Origin: Paenibacillus silvae
GTDB lineage: Bacteria; Bacillota; Bacilli; Paenibacillales; Paenibacillaceae
DNA length: 64,000 nucleotides
Assembly: GCF_014639235.1 (NCBI RefSeq)
Contig: NZ_BMFU01000001.1
Location: forward strand, 806,001 to 870,000
Direction of reading: 5' to 3'
Shown here: positions 1 through 9,500 of the stretch, one piece after another
Layout of the letters: every line of letters begins with the position of its first letter
How positions within the stretch are numbered: the stretch's first letter is position 1
Notes under the pieces: generated by a model
What the model was told of the DNA's origin: nothing
Seen by the model: the letters and a program-made list of their open reading frames with translations, nothing else
Databases searched by the model: none
Position numbers and translations under genes: made by a program

Positions 1-278
1 TCACCGGAGATCGCAGAATTCTGCTCCTTTTGGGTTAGATGAGGCATCTCCATGCCCAGCATATCTACAAAAAATCGACTGGAGACCGATCCTGCGAATC
101 CTTTCATTGAAGAAACGGGTGAGCTGTTCAGCCGTTTTTCGGCCATTCCACCAAGCCCCAGTGCAACAAAAAAGAGGGCGGATATTATCATAAGCAACAA
201 TAGTGTACGGCCCATGGCCAGCACATGCAGACATCTTTTTTTCCACTTGCCGATGTTCCATGCCAGGATCTTGTTCAT
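1..278 (-). CDS. spoIIP: Stage II sporulation protein P, N-terminal part (cut by window edge)
   Basis: SpoIIP is a membrane-anchored peptidoglycan amidase/endopeptidase that works with SpoIID and SpoIIM during engulfment of the forespore. Only the first 92 codons are in the window; the frame is open to base 1. The protein starts at an ATG (276-278 on the complement) with AAGGAG about 8 bases upstream. It has a basic N-terminus, one hydrophobic segment (about residues 24-45, containing LLLLMIISALFFVALG) that would be the membrane anchor, and then a segment with FFVDMLGMEMPHL, which resembles the LGMEIP-type stretch seen just before the amidase domain in SpoIIP proteins. The catalytic domain lies outside the window. 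The position directly downstream of gpr on the same strand is the usual gpr-spoIIP order in Bacillales, which strengthens the call. Confidence 0.85.
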   Translation of the reverse strand, partial: MNKILAWNIGKWKKRCLHVLAMGRTLLLLMIISALFFVALGLGGMAEKRLNSSPVSSMKGFAGSVSSRFFVDMLGMEMPHLTQKEQNSAISG

Positions 279-488
279 TCTTCTGTCTCCTTCCCTTGCT
301 GGACAACTCTTATACTTCAACTCTATGAGCGTGCGCAAATTGATAGAACAGGAAGTAGAAAGATTACTTGAACAAAAAAAGAAAGCCCGCTAGATTCGGA
401 CCTTCTTCATGGCTGTTCATTTTAGAAGCAGATATGGAGAAATGAGGGAAGTTCCCTTGAAAGGATATGCAGAGGTACGGGAGCTTTC

Positions 489-1490
489 CTAATGCGTATA
501 CGCCGCAACGTTTCCTGGATGTACAGCTTCGTGCAGTGCAGCATTCAGGCCGGTAGCGATAACGTTGGCGATGCCTTCGATAAACTCGTCAATCTCCTTC
601 GGTGTCACGATGAGGTCATGTCCGAGCGGTTCAAGCACTTCTTTTACCAGACTTAAACGATCTGCTTCACTGATGTCATCGAGCATACCCATGATTTGTT
701 TCGTCTGATCCGTTTCCTGCCGGAAATGAGAACGCATCATCTCAATGACGTTATTAACGATGGTGGAGGCATAACATACGGTTGGCACGCCAATAGCAAT
801 GCAAGGAACACCCAGAATTTCCTTCGTTAATCCGCGACGTTTGTTACCGATGCCAGAGCCTGGATGAATACCAATATCCGCCACCTGAATGGTAGTGTTC
901 ACACGTTCAAGAGAGCGGGAGGCCAGTGCATCAATAGCGATAATCGCATCAGGGCGGGTACGTTCAACAATGCCCTGCACAATGTCACTCGACTCAATCC
1001 CCGTTGTACCAAGCACACCCGGAGCAATCGCGCTGACCTCACGATATCCGGGGGCTACCTGATCAGGTACCAGTTCGAAATACTGGCGAGTGACCATTAA
1101 ATTTTCCACAACTAATGGGCCGAGAGAATCCGGGGTCACATTCAGGTTACCCAAGCCTACAATCAGCACTTTGGATGTTTTATTAATTCCGGCCTTCAGC
1201 ATAAAATTTTCCATTTCACGTGTGAATTCCGCAGCTACCCGCTCCTGCAGATCGGTATCCCCGTTACGAAGGGAAGGCACCTCGAGTGTGACATAGTGAC
1301 CTTTAACACGCCCAATCGCTTTTGCGGCTTCATCATTCAGAACATCTATGCGGGTAATCGTAATGCCATCTTTGGTATCCACATCTTCACGCAGTCCGGG
1401 AATCGTTTGTTTCTGGCTGCCTTGTGCCATTTCTTTCGATTCAATCGCCAAATCGGTGCGCACGGTGTAGTTTTGCAAATCCAATGTCAT
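489..1490 (-). CDS. gpr: Germination protease GPR (spore SASP endopeptidase)
   Basis: GPR degrades small acid-soluble spore proteins when spores germinate, freeing their amino acids and the DNA. The 333-residue protein shows the family features: RTDLAIE near the N-terminus, the zone where the zymogen is processed, then VLIVGLGN, SLGPLVVENLMVTR, and DAIIAIDALASRS followed by IQVADIGIHPGSGIGNKR. The start is ATG 1488-1490, with GGGAGG about 9 bases upstream. A longer reading from 1565 exists but lacks a ribosome binding site and would add 25 residues not expected in the family. A sigma-G-like promoter (1522-1551) sits directly upstream. spoIIP follows 210 bases downstream on the same strand, and rpsT is divergent. 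GPR is made in the forespore as an inactive precursor. Confidence 0.97.
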   Translation of the reverse strand: MTLDLQNYTVRTDLAIESKEMAQGSQKQTIPGLREDVDTKDGITITRIDVLNDEAAKAIGRVKGHYVTLEVPSLRNGDTDLQERVAAEFTREMENFMLKAGINKTSKVLIVGLGNLNVTPDSLGPLVVENLMVTRQYFELVPDQVAPGYREVSAIAPGVLGTTGIESSDIVQGIVERTRPDAIIAIDALASRSLERVNTTIQVADIGIHPGSGIGNKRRGLTKEILGVPCIAIGVPTVCYASTIVNNVIEMMRSHFRQETDQTKQIMGMLDDISEADRLSLVKEVLEPLGHDLIVTPKEIDEFIEGIANVIATGLNAALHEAVHPGNVAAYTH

Positions 1491-1521
1491 CTTTCGCTGC
1501 CTCCCTTGAACCATTTGAGCA

Positions 1522-1551
1522 TATTGTGTGGGAAAAAGACGGGCTTTATGC
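1522..1551 (-). promoter_or_regulatory. Sigma-G (forespore) type promoter for gpr
   Basis: On the minus strand there is GCATA, 18 bases, then CACAATA, about 30 bases before the gpr start. The known sigma-G consensus is GHATR, 18 bases, CATNHTA; the -35 matches fully and the -10 differs at one position. gpr is a sigma-F/sigma-G gene in Bacillus, so position and function agree. Confidence 0.65.
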
Positions 1552-1579
1552 ACTCTGCTGAACAACCATGCAAAATCTG

Positions 1580-1608
1580 TTGCAATTTACATTCTAGCGT
1601 GATAGAAT
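1580..1608 (+). promoter_or_regulatory. Sigma-A promoter for rpsT
   Basis: TTGCAA, a 17-base spacer, then TAGAAT, ending 56 bases before the rpsT start codon. Four of six bases match the -35 consensus and five of six the -10, with ideal spacing. It lies divergently beside the gpr promoter. Confidence 0.75.
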
Positions 1609-1664
1609 ATTTTAAGTTGTGAAACGTTTGTATTCATGCGAATGCCTTACAGGAGGTGAATGTA

Positions 1665-1937
1665 ATGCCAAACATCAAATCCGCTGTTAAACGCGTAAAA
1701 ACGAGCGACAAGCGCCGCGCACTCAACGCTTCTCAGAAGTCTGCACTCCGCACAGCTGTTAAAGCTGCTGATGCTGCTCTGGTAAGCAACGAAGTTGAAA
1801 CTGCGAAAGCTGCGATTCAAGCTGCTTCCAAAAAGCTGGACAAGGCTGTAACTAAAGGTCTGGTTCACAAAAATGCAGCTGCACGCAAAAAGTCTCGCTT
1901 GGCGAAAAAACTGAACGCTCTTTCCGCACAAGCGTAA
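1665..1937 (+). CDS. rpsT: 30S ribosomal protein S20
   Basis: S20 binds 16S rRNA early in assembly of the small ribosomal subunit. The 90-residue product is close to the usual 84-90 residues, highly basic and alanine-rich, beginning MPNIKSAVKRVKTSDKRR and ending in the conserved HKNAAARKKSRLAKKL stretch. The start is ATG 1665, 5 bases after AGGAGGTGA; an in-frame GTG at 1656 overlaps that ribosome binding site and is rejected. The gene has its own sigma-A promoter and a strong terminator, so it is a single-gene unit. The rpsT/gpr/holA grouping is typical of Bacillales. Confidence 0.98.
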   Translation: MPNIKSAVKRVKTSDKRRALNASQKSALRTAVKAADAALVSNEVETAKAAIQAASKKLDKAVTKGLVHKNAAARKKSRLAKKLNALSAQA

Positions 1938-1963
1938 GAAGCGTTACTTATACGAACCAATGG

Positions 1964-1999
1964 AAAAATCCTGAACAGCATGGGCTTTCAGGATTTTTT
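1964..1999 (+). terminator. Rho-independent terminator of rpsT
   Basis: AAAAATCCTGA and TCAGGATTTTT form an 11-bp stem around a 13-base loop, ending in a T run, 27 bases after the rpsT stop. Confidence 0.9.
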
Positions 2000-2041
2000 A
2001 GCATCTGTTCCGCCGAGAAGACACAAAAACATAGCAATAAA

Positions 2042-2123
2042 AAACCAACCTGAGGCCAATTCCAAGCCGTATGTCAGAATTCATCTGCATACTTTACTTC
2101 GGAAAACGCACAGGTTGTTTTTT
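2042..2123. terminator. Possible shared terminator between rpsT and holA
   Basis: ACCAACCTG near 2044 can pair with CAGGTTGT near 2111, flanked by an A run on one side and a run of eight T on the other. The loop is long (over 50 bases), which makes it weaker than usual. It lies in the convergent gap just after the holA stop. Confidence 0.4.
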
Positions 2124-2156
2124 TGCGATTATTCCCTTGATAGTTTTACATAACCA

Positions 2157-3173
2157 TCACGCGCCAAGTCTTAACAAAAACAGCTCCAGACCCAGCACTT
2201 TGTCCACAGCACCCGTTTTCATCTGATAATCGAGTTCGCTCAAGTGACTGAGAATTTTGCGCAGACGGTCCGCTTCAAATTTGCGAGCCTGTTCCCCGGC
2301 GATTTTCACGGCATACGGGTGCAGTCCGAGCTGACTGGCAATCTGCTGCTGTGAGTAGCTTTGCTGCCCCAATTCCTTCACCTGAATCATGATGCGAAAT
2401 TGACGGGCGATGAGCGCTGCGATTTTGATTGGCTCCTCTCGCTGCTTAAGCAGCTCATAGAAGAGTGCAAGCGCCTTTTCCAGCCTCAAATTCGCTAACT
2501 CCTCCACCAATGCAAACACGTTTTGTTCGGTGCTTCGCGCCACGAGTGACTCAATATCTGCACGTCGAATCGTGCCGCCGCTGCCAGCAAACAAACAAAG
2601 CTTGTCCACCTCGGCAGATAACGTCTGCAGCCCCGTTCCAGCGTAACTGATCAGCGTATCTGCTGCGCCCGCTTCTAAGGCAACATCCCGCTGCTTCGCA
2701 AGCTTCACAATCCACTGCACTAGTTCTTCTCCACTTAACGGAGCAAACGCTAATACAACCGCCTGTTTCTTGGCAGCCTTCACCAGCTTTTTCCGCTCGT
2801 CCAGCTTATCGCCCTGCGCCAAAAAAACGATCGTGCTGTACTCAGCCGGATTATCCATATATGTAATCAAACGATCGACCTGATGCTCTATTTTCGCTTC
2901 TTTGCCCGCAGTAAACAAGCTGGTGTCCCTGACAATAATCAATTTACGCGGAACGAGAAAGGGAACCGTTTCTGCTTCTTCCACAACAGCTTCAATCGGT
3001 GTTTCGGAGAGATCATAAGGAATGACAGCAAAATCCTGATGCTCCTCTTCAATGACCTGTGTTTTCAGCATCTCCGTAAATTGCTGGATCTGATACTTCT
3101 CCGTTCCGTACAACACGTAGATTGACGCCGGATCTCCACTGCGTATTGCCTTTGTTGCACTTTTGACATCCAT
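2157..3173 (-). CDS. holA: DNA polymerase III delta subunit (clamp loader)
   Basis: The delta subunit opens the beta sliding clamp as part of the clamp-loader complex. The 338-residue protein has the family length and layout: an AAA+-like N-terminal part beginning with SIYVLYGTEKYQIQQ (a degenerate nucleotide fold without a proper Walker A), VPFLVPRKLIIVRD, and a C-terminal helical domain with RIMIQVKELGQQSYSQQQIA and KTGAVDKVLGLELFLLRL. The start is ATG 3173 with AAGGAGG about 8 bases upstream. It is the same gene as yqeN of Bacillus, which lies by rpsT and the comE genes there too; here an ECF sigma pair, a kinase system and a peptidase sit between holA and comEC. Confidence 0.95.
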   Translation of the reverse strand: MDVKSATKAIRSGDPASIYVLYGTEKYQIQQFTEMLKTQVIEEEHQDFAVIPYDLSETPIEAVVEEAETVPFLVPRKLIIVRDTSLFTAGKEAKIEHQVDRLITYMDNPAEYSTIVFLAQGDKLDERKKLVKAAKKQAVVLAFAPLSGEELVQWIVKLAKQRDVALEAGAADTLISYAGTGLQTLSAEVDKLCLFAGSGGTIRRADIESLVARSTEQNVFALVEELANLRLEKALALFYELLKQREEPIKIAALIARQFRIMIQVKELGQQSYSQQQIASQLGLHPYAVKIAGEQARKFEADRLRKILSHLSELDYQMKTGAVDKVLGLELFLLRLGA

Positions 3174-3210
3174 TCACCGTGCCTCCTTATGCCTCTTATC
3201 CTACCAGAAA

Positions 3211-3259
3211 AAACACAAGACAACAAAGGGACCTTCATCCGTTTATGGATAAAGGCCCC
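3211..3259 (-). terminator. Terminator downstream of the anti-sigma gene
   Basis: On the minus strand a 13-bp stem (with two G-U pairs) from GGGGCCTTTATCC and GGATGAAGGTCCC is followed by a T-rich tract. It lies about 175 bases beyond the anti-sigma stop and upstream of holA, separating the two units. Confidence 0.65.
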
Positions 3260-3432
3260 CGTTCTGCATCTATATAAACGCAAACACCAGCCATTCTAGA
3301 AATAACCAGTGCGCGGTCATACGACGTCAGTTGGATCAGTGATCGAATACTCTGTAGTTAATTTTAGTATATGCTTGTCATAACGAAAGGTTCTTTGTTG
3401 TAATAAAATAGGTTTTACTTGAGATTTCAGGC

Positions 3433-4722
3433 TTATTTTGCAGGCGGTGTTTCCGAAGCTGCATTCGGCTTGAATGAATTCTTCGTTGTTGTTCCGTCTT
3501 TGTCCGTTTCATAGCTGAACTGTTTACCATCCTGGGACCAGCTTGCGGATTTCAACGTTCCCTCTATATTCCGCTGCTCAATCAGATTCAGCATATCTGG
3601 ATCATTGGCAGATTTTGCATAAACACTTAACTGGTCACCCATCAGCATAACTACATACGCTCCGTCAGGCGATTTCCATTCTTTTGCAGTTGTTGCATCC
3701 GATCCTGTATTTCCCGGATCAGTGGCCGTTAACCCTTGCGATTGTTGTCCGTCAGCCGTATCCCCACCCGCTCCGGAGTCATTGTTGGTTATTCCTCGAG
3801 CCGGTGCATCCTCATTAGGAATTATCGTTTGGGCTGAAAAGGTCTCGTCTGCTTGATCATTCTGTTCAGGCATGCTTTTTGGGTCCATGGCATTTGAATC
3901 AGCCCCATTACCAGCATTGGTTCCAGGCTGCTTCTGATCTAGGCCCTGATTCGGTTTCTCATTTTTCTGGGAAGGGGCCGCATCCACCGAAGGGCTGCTT
4001 TCCTGCTTTCCTTGATCTGGGGCATCCGCTCCTCTGGTAGAAGGTTCCACAGGTTTCTGATCCGCCTGATGATCAGGTGCTTGCGTTTCAGTACCATTAC
4101 CTGCTTCGGGCTGATCTGCTTGCGGCTGTTCAGAACGTTCCTGAAGCGAATCATTTGAATCAGGTGCAGTTACACTTCCATCTTCCTGAGAAGGTGAGCT
4201 GCCTTGGTCATTATTCACTTCCATGCTCAGAGCAGACTGACCAGCATTGCTTTCTTGGGATGCCCCCGACTTCATCATCATAGAGTCTGCATTCTCGATC
4301 TGTTCCGGCTTATAACCAAATATGGCGAAACCTAATACAACAGCAGCCGCTGTTGCACCCATCGACATGCGACCTGCCATCGAATTAAACCATTTGGTTT
4401 TTGCTTTTCGCTCTCCTGAACTGGAACGCTGCAAATTCTCAAACGCCGCAGGGACAGGACTCATTTCTTGCACAGTGCTGCTTTGTTCCTTGCGTGCTTC
4501 ATCAATTGCATCCAATTGAGGCATAATTGCATCAACCAGACTGAACCTGGGGCTTACTTTCGGCAAATCTTCCAGTTCTCTGGATAGAGCTCTAAGCATG
4601 CTAAAATTTTCGGCGCACTCCGGACACTTGGCCACATGCTGCAGCATTTGCGTCGCTTCCGCCTCGCTCAGATCATGATCCAGATACCGGTGCATCCATT
4701 CCACCACCTCTTCGCATTTCAT
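3433..4722 (-). CDS. Membrane anti-sigma factor with zinc finger and long low-complexity linker
   Basis: The product probably holds the upstream ECF sigma factor at the membrane until a signal triggers release. The N-terminal 40 residues are a zinc-binding anti-sigma domain with H29-x3-C33-x2-C36 (HVAKCPEC). One membrane segment lies at about 118-137. Residues about 145-355 are a linker rich in Q, D, S, P, N and E without recognisable fold. The last 65 residues (from WKSPDGAYVVML to KQFSYETDKDG) look like a beta-propeller or WD40-like blade pair. The start codon overlaps the sigma stop as ATGA, so the two are translationally coupled. At 429 residues it is about twice the size of RsiW. The zinc-finger anti-sigma role is well supported; the external sensing role of the C-terminal part is inference. 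Confidence 0.85.
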   Translation of the reverse strand: MKCEEVVEWMHRYLDHDLSEAEATQMLQHVAKCPECAENFSMLRALSRELEDLPKVSPRFSLVDAIMPQLDAIDEARKEQSSTVQEMSPVPAAFENLQRSSSGERKAKTKWFNSMAGRMSMGATAAAVVLGFAIFGYKPEQIENADSMMMKSGASQESNAGQSALSMEVNNDQGSSPSQEDGSVTAPDSNDSLQERSEQPQADQPEAGNGTETQAPDHQADQKPVEPSTRGADAPDQGKQESSPSVDAAPSQKNEKPNQGLDQKQPGTNAGNGADSNAMDPKSMPEQNDQADETFSAQTIIPNEDAPARGITNNDSGAGGDTADGQQSQGLTATDPGNTGSDATTAKEWKSPDGAYVVMLMGDQLSVYAKSANDPDMLNLIEQRNIEGTLKSASWSQDGKQFSYETDKDGTTTKNSFKPNAASETPPAK

Positions 4723-5267
4723 CCTGTCACACCACCTTTCTGATACTCCTGTAGTAGATTCTGTAACTGTTGTCTGGCTCTAAATAAGTAAGACTTCACC
4801 GTATTGAGCGGAAGATCGAGACAATCCGCAATTTCGTTGTAGGATAAATCCTGCAAATATCTCAGAACAATGACGGTCCGATGATGCTCTGGCAGCTTGT
4901 TGATCGCTTCTTGTATATCCTTCGCCACATAAGTGGACATCACTTCGAATTCCACATTCTGTTTATCCTGAAAAACCATTTCATGCTCATCAATGGATAC
5001 GGATGGCTTGGTTCTTCTGAACTTGTCAATACAGATGTTGGTAACGATGCGCTGCACCCAGGTTTTGAACTGGGCTTTCTCTTCATAAGAATTAATCTTG
5101 GTGTAAATTCGGATCAACGCTTCCTGCGCAGCATCCAAGGCATCCTGTTCATTATTTAGAATGTAATATGCGGTACGATAGACATGCTGTTCAATCTCCC
5201 GCAATAGGGTAATTAGAGCGTCGCGATCGCCCGATTGAGCGGCTCTGATGAGTTCCGGCTCTACCAC
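4719..5267 (-). CDS. ECF-type RNA polymerase sigma factor
   Basis: This is a 182-residue alternative sigma factor that directs RNA polymerase to stress-type promoters. Region 2 is visible as DALDAAQEALIRIYTKINSYEEKAQFKTWVQRIVTN and region 4 as LPEHHRTVIVLRYLQDLSYNEIADCLDLPLNTVKSYLFRARQQL. The start is GTG 5265-5267 behind a G-rich ribosome binding site (GGGGGAT, 6 bases). It is the first gene of a two-gene operon with its anti-sigma factor. A promoter with the AAC/CGTC pattern recognised by ECF factors lies at 5298-5326, so it probably activates itself. It resembles the SigW/SigX/SigM group, but the sequence alone does not say which. Confidence 0.95.
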   Translation of the reverse strand: MVEPELIRAAQSGDRDALITLLREIEQHVYRTAYYILNNEQDALDAAQEALIRIYTKINSYEEKAQFKTWVQRIVTNICIDKFRRTKPSVSIDEHEMVFQDKQNVEFEVMSTYVAKDIQEAINKLPEHHRTVIVLRYLQDLSYNEIADCLDLPLNTVKSYLFRARQQLQNLLQEYQKGGVTG

Positions 5268-5297
5268 AAAGGATCCCCCTCTCCCTGCAACCTTACT

Positions 5298-5326
5298 GAC
5301 GTGATCATCGATAAAATTGTTGCAAA
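5298..5326 (-). promoter_or_regulatory. ECF sigma-dependent promoter of the sigma/anti-sigma operon
   Basis: The minus strand reads TTTGCAAC, 17 bases, CGTC. The known consensus for Bacillus ECF factors is TGAAAC, 16-17 bases, CGTC. It lies 31 bases before the sigma start codon, as expected for an autoregulated ECF operon. Confidence 0.65.
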
Positions 5327-5617
5327 GTTAAGTATATTTTAATTTTCCATCACAAAATAACGGCTTATGTATAGGGGCCGCTGAATCTTATCTAAGAATA
5401 ACAGAAAATGCAAACGTAGTCACCAGACGTCTGGCTTTAGGGATTCCAGTACTTACACGACTCAAAACAAATGCAATGGCATACATTATAGCCAAGTGCT
5501 TTTACTGAGCCAAAAATAAAAAAAGTCGAAATTTGTTCAAATCTTAAGGTTTTTTTAATGCAATTTTCATGAAAATAGTGTATTGTAAATTTACATTCAT
5601 AACACGAGGTGATGAGC

Positions 5618-5920
5618 ATGCCAGCTCTAGCGAAAATTCAACAATTAAAAGAACAAATGCCAAAAGAATATCAAAGCATTTCCCATTTTGTGGAGCACGC
5701 TTTGGAATCCATCGATACACTGGTTGAAGAGCACCGCAAATATGTTGCTGCACAAGCGTTATACGGCGATAAAATTGTCGGATCGGAAGAGCGTTTGTAC
5801 AGAGAAACCGTACTTGATGTCAGAGCTCAGCTTCTGACTACGCTGGAAAAAACAGTCGAAGACATTTTGCATAAAGGCGACAAACATTGGAACAAACATT
5901 TTAAGGACGGCGTGGAGTAA
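5618..5920 (+). CDS. Small helical protein of unknown function
   Basis: I do not recognise this 100-residue protein. It appears wholly alpha-helical and charged, without signal peptide, membrane segment or cysteine (MPALAKIQQLKEQMPKEYQS at the start, then SISHFVEHALESIDTLVEEH). The start is ATG 5618, 8 bases after GAGG; in-frame GTG 5609 and ATG 5612 lie inside or too near the ribosome binding site. The gene stands alone, with its own strong terminator, and is divergent from the ECF operon. The 350 bases between the sigma start and this gene hold the ECF promoter and an AT-rich stretch, but no further gene was seen. Confidence 0.75.
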   Translation: MPALAKIQQLKEQMPKEYQSISHFVEHALESIDTLVEEHRKYVAAQALYGDKIVGSEERLYRETVLDVRAQLLTTLEKTVEDILHKGDKHWNKHFKDGVE

Positions 5921-5959
5921 TCAACACTTTCATTATTATTCATTGATCAGATCGGATAT

Positions 5960-6022
5960 GAAAAAGCCCCTTTTCCAAAATCCTCTTTTGAAAGAGAGTG
6001 TTGGAGAAAGAGGCTTTTTTGT
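5960..6022 (+). terminator. Terminator after the small helical gene
   Basis: AAAAAGCCCCTTTTCCAA pairs with TTGGAGAAAGAGGCTTTTTT in a long, slightly imperfect stem, ending in six T. It separates this gene from the response regulator. Confidence 0.85.
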
Positions 6023-6091
6023 CATGTCCTTATTCAACATCCATGATAAAATAGATATATTAAATAGACTCTATATAAGGAGTATTTTGAA

Positions 6092-6466
6092 ATGAAAGCT
6101 ATTCTTATTGACGATGAACTGTTAGCCTTGTCTTATTTGGAGTTTCAATTATTGAAGATGGACCATTCCATCCTGGAAATCATCAGTAAACTCACTAACC
6201 CTTACGATGCCATCGAATTAGTGAAGCATACCAAAGTGGATATAGCGTTTATTGATATTGAGCTGCCCGAGATAAATGGAATTGAACTCGCAGAAAGATT
6301 GCTGGAATATAATCCTGATCTGAAGGTCGTATTTATTACCGCTAATCAAGAATACGCTGTCGAGGGCTTTGATTTAAACGCAATTGATTATATTGTCAAG
6401 CCAATTCGTTTTGAACGGTTGTCCAAAACAATGCATCGCATCAACGAAATCATACCATTAATGTGA
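6092..6466 (+). CDS. Receiver-only response regulator
   Basis: A 124-residue CheY-like receiver domain with no output domain. Acidic pocket D8/D9, phosphoacceptor D55 (FIDIELPE), the conserved threonine in FITANQ, and the lysine in YIVKPI are all present, so it should be phosphorylated normally. Family relatives of the same opening sequence usually continue into a LytTR or other DNA-binding output domain; here the frame stops at 6464-6466. A different frame stays open for 21 more codons (6466-6528). AAGGAG lies 11 bases upstream of the ATG. It is followed 124 bases later by a hybrid kinase on the same strand, which is its probable partner. It may act on other proteins or in a phosphorelay rather than on DNA. 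Confidence 0.85.
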   Translation: MKAILIDDELLALSYLEFQLLKMDHSILEIISKLTNPYDAIELVKHTKVDIAFIDIELPEINGIELAERLLEYNPDLKVVFITANQEYAVEGFDLNAIDYIVKPIRFERLSKTMHRINEIIPLM

Positions 6467-6590
6467 ATGATCGTGTAAGAGACGATATTCAACACTGGTT
6501 CAAGGAATGGCAAAAACACCAACTCCCTTAAAGCTTAAAATGATAAGAATGTTTGCTGACCCTACCTATTACGTTTGAAAAGGATTGTTC

Positions 6591-9500
6591 ATGTTGAAAT
6601 TGCTCACGCGTACTCAAAAAAACTTAGCAAAACATAAAATAGCCTGGTTAATCCTAATCTACTCCGCAGCTTTAATTGGAATGAGACTGTTATGGTATAC
6701 GGAGTTCTCTCCGCCCAATCAGCCCCATGCAGCACAGGGAAAATTTGATTTATCCAACTGGGTTTTTGATGATAAACATACAATTACACTGAATGGAGAA
6801 TGGGACTTCTACCCCGAAACCTTCATTTCCCCTGACATAGCCATTAGTGATACATTTAATGCCGCCAATTCGACAATTGTTCCCGGTACATACAATGATA
6901 CAAGTTCAGGAGCCAATTTCGGTACATATCGACTACAAGTACAACTACCCAAATCAAATACATCCTACGGGATTCACATTCCTCAAATTAAATCAGCTTA
7001 TCGCATTTATGTGAATGGCAAGCTTTTATATGCATCGGGGTCTCCTGATGAAACGGCGATTCGAACAATTTCCAAGGTCGTACCGTATACAGGTAACTTT
7101 ACTGTGGATCAGTCCACAATGGATATTATCATTCATGTAAGTAATTTCCACTATCACAACAAAGGTGGCATTATTGAATCCATCAAATTTGGGTCTCAAT
7201 CCGCAGTTATTAATGAAGTACATTTTAGTGAAAACATGCAATTGCTAGTAGCTATTATTTTGCTGCTTCACATGTTGTATGTCATAATCCTGCTTTTCGT
7301 CGGCCACCGAAAGAAGGAACTTTTTTATTTTGCCGGAATTATTTGTTTTGCCTTACTTGTTACGTTATTAGATGACGACAGAATGATGCTCCGTTGGCTC
7401 CCGATCAATTTTGAATGGGCGATACGTATGAGAATTATTGGGTACTCAGCCCTTTCATACTGTTTAGTGTTATGTACAAAGCACTTACTAAGGGTGAATA
7501 ATTTCAGAAAATTTATTTCCGGCTTCTCTATTTTCTTTTATACCTATATAATTGCAACCCTTTTCTTTCCTCTTGCTTGGTTGGATTATAGCTCAAAGAT
7601 TTTAAGTATTTTCATGTTTTCCGCCATTTTACTTGTACCTATTATTTCAAGACAGGCTGTGAGAACAGGTCAAGAAGCCGCTATTTCCATATTACTTGCC
7701 GGCGTTGCCGTATCATTCAATATGGTATTCAGCGGACTGTTCAAGTCATGGATGAATCAAGATTTGCCGTTTTACCCCATTGATCTTATAGTAGCCTTTG
7801 TTGTTTTTGCCTCTTTCTGGTTTGTACGCTTTACTAAAACTGCAATTCGTGCCGAAAAACAAGCGGAGGTGCTCAAGAAAGTAGACAAGCAAAAAGATGA
7901 GTTTCTTGCTAATACGTCACATGAGCTTCGCAACCCGCTTCATGCGATCATTAATATGACTCAATCCATCATCGTTAGAAGGAGCAGCAAGCTGGATGCA
8001 CCTGATCATGAAGATTTGAAGCTGATTGCCAAAATTGGACAAAGAATGTCACATCTGCTTGATGACCTGATTGATATTTCCCTTCTTAAAGATAGCCGGC
8101 TAACACTGGATACAACAAGTGTGTCGTTGCCTTCAATAGCAAAAGTCGTTGTTCACATGCTGAACTACATGACAGCGAACAGAAATGTGCAGCTACGGAA
8201 CGAGATTCCCGATTCATTGCCTAACGTGGCAGCAGATGAGAATCGCCTTACTCAAATTATATTTAATTTAGTGCACAATGCTTTGAAATTCACTAAAGAG
8301 GGACATGTTTCACTTCATGCAGAAATCGTGAATGAATATGCTCACATCCATATTATCGATACAGGCATCGGGATTCACGAGAAAATGCAACAAAGGATTT
8401 TCTATCCGTACGAACAAGCTGATTCCAGCATCACATCTCAAGGCAGCGGTTTAGGCCTGGGTCTCAGCATATGCAAAAATTTAGTTGAACTCCATGGCGG
8501 AACATTGGAGCTTAGATCTGTAGTGGGAGAAGGATCAGTTTTTACTTTCACCCTACCTTTGGCCTCTGCCACCAAAGCCTTGGACAACGTTAAGATCATG
8601 GATGATTCTATCGTTCTATCAGGACAACACGCAATAATTGGCAATATGGAGTCTGCGTTCTCTTCAGAAAATATGCACGAGATCGACCGTATCGCAGGAT
8701 CCATTCTTTTAGTGGATGACGATGCCATCAACTTGAAAGTTATTAAGTCTTTAATTGAACTTGATCACTATAAGGTTATCGCGGTAACGAATGCTGATGA
8801 TGCCCTGCGAGAAGTATCCCATAATCAGTGGGATCTGGTTATCACGGATGTCATGATGCCCGAAATGTCCGGTTATGAGCTTACGGAAAGGATACGTAAA
8901 AAATTTACTATTTTCGAACTGCCGATATTGCTATTGACAGCAAGGAACAGACCTGAAGATATTCATACAGGCTTTCTTGCCGGAGCAAATGATTATTTGA
9001 CCAAACCGGTTGAAATGCTGGAGCTACAGTCAAGAATTCGTGCGTTAATTCATTTTAAACAATCCGTTGACGAGCAATTGCGTATGGAAGCTGCATGGCT
9101 ACAGGCTCAGATTCAGCCTCATTTCTTATTTAACACCATCAATTCTATCGTTTCGCTTAGTGTGATTGATTCTGATCGCATGATTAAACTTCTTGAGGCA
9201 TTTGGTGATTATCTGAAGGGAAGTTTTAACTCGAATAATTTAGAACGCTTGGTACCCCTGTCTCATGAGCTTGATTTACTGCGAGCATATTTATATATCG
9301 AACAAGAACGGTTCGGAGAACGATTGGAGGTAGAATGGAACTTTGCGGATGATCTGAATGTTAGGCTTCCACCATTAACAATCCAGCCTCTTGCAGAAAA
9401 TGCAATTCGTCACGGAATATTGAAGCGTGCAAGAGGAGGTAAGCTAACCATTTCGGCTATAAAAAAACAGGATTATGTTCAATTCGTCATTCAAGATAAC

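Noticed and set aside
325..393. Short plus-strand frame of 22 codons between spoIIP and gpr (MSVRKLIEQEVERLLEQKKK...)
   Set aside because: It looks coiled-coil-like and tempting, but has no ribosome binding site, overlaps no promoter, and lies opposite the spoIIP leader; not enough to call a gene.
1491..1565. Longer N-terminus for gpr
   Set aside because: In-frame, but has no ribosome binding site and the region holds the sigma-G-type promoter.
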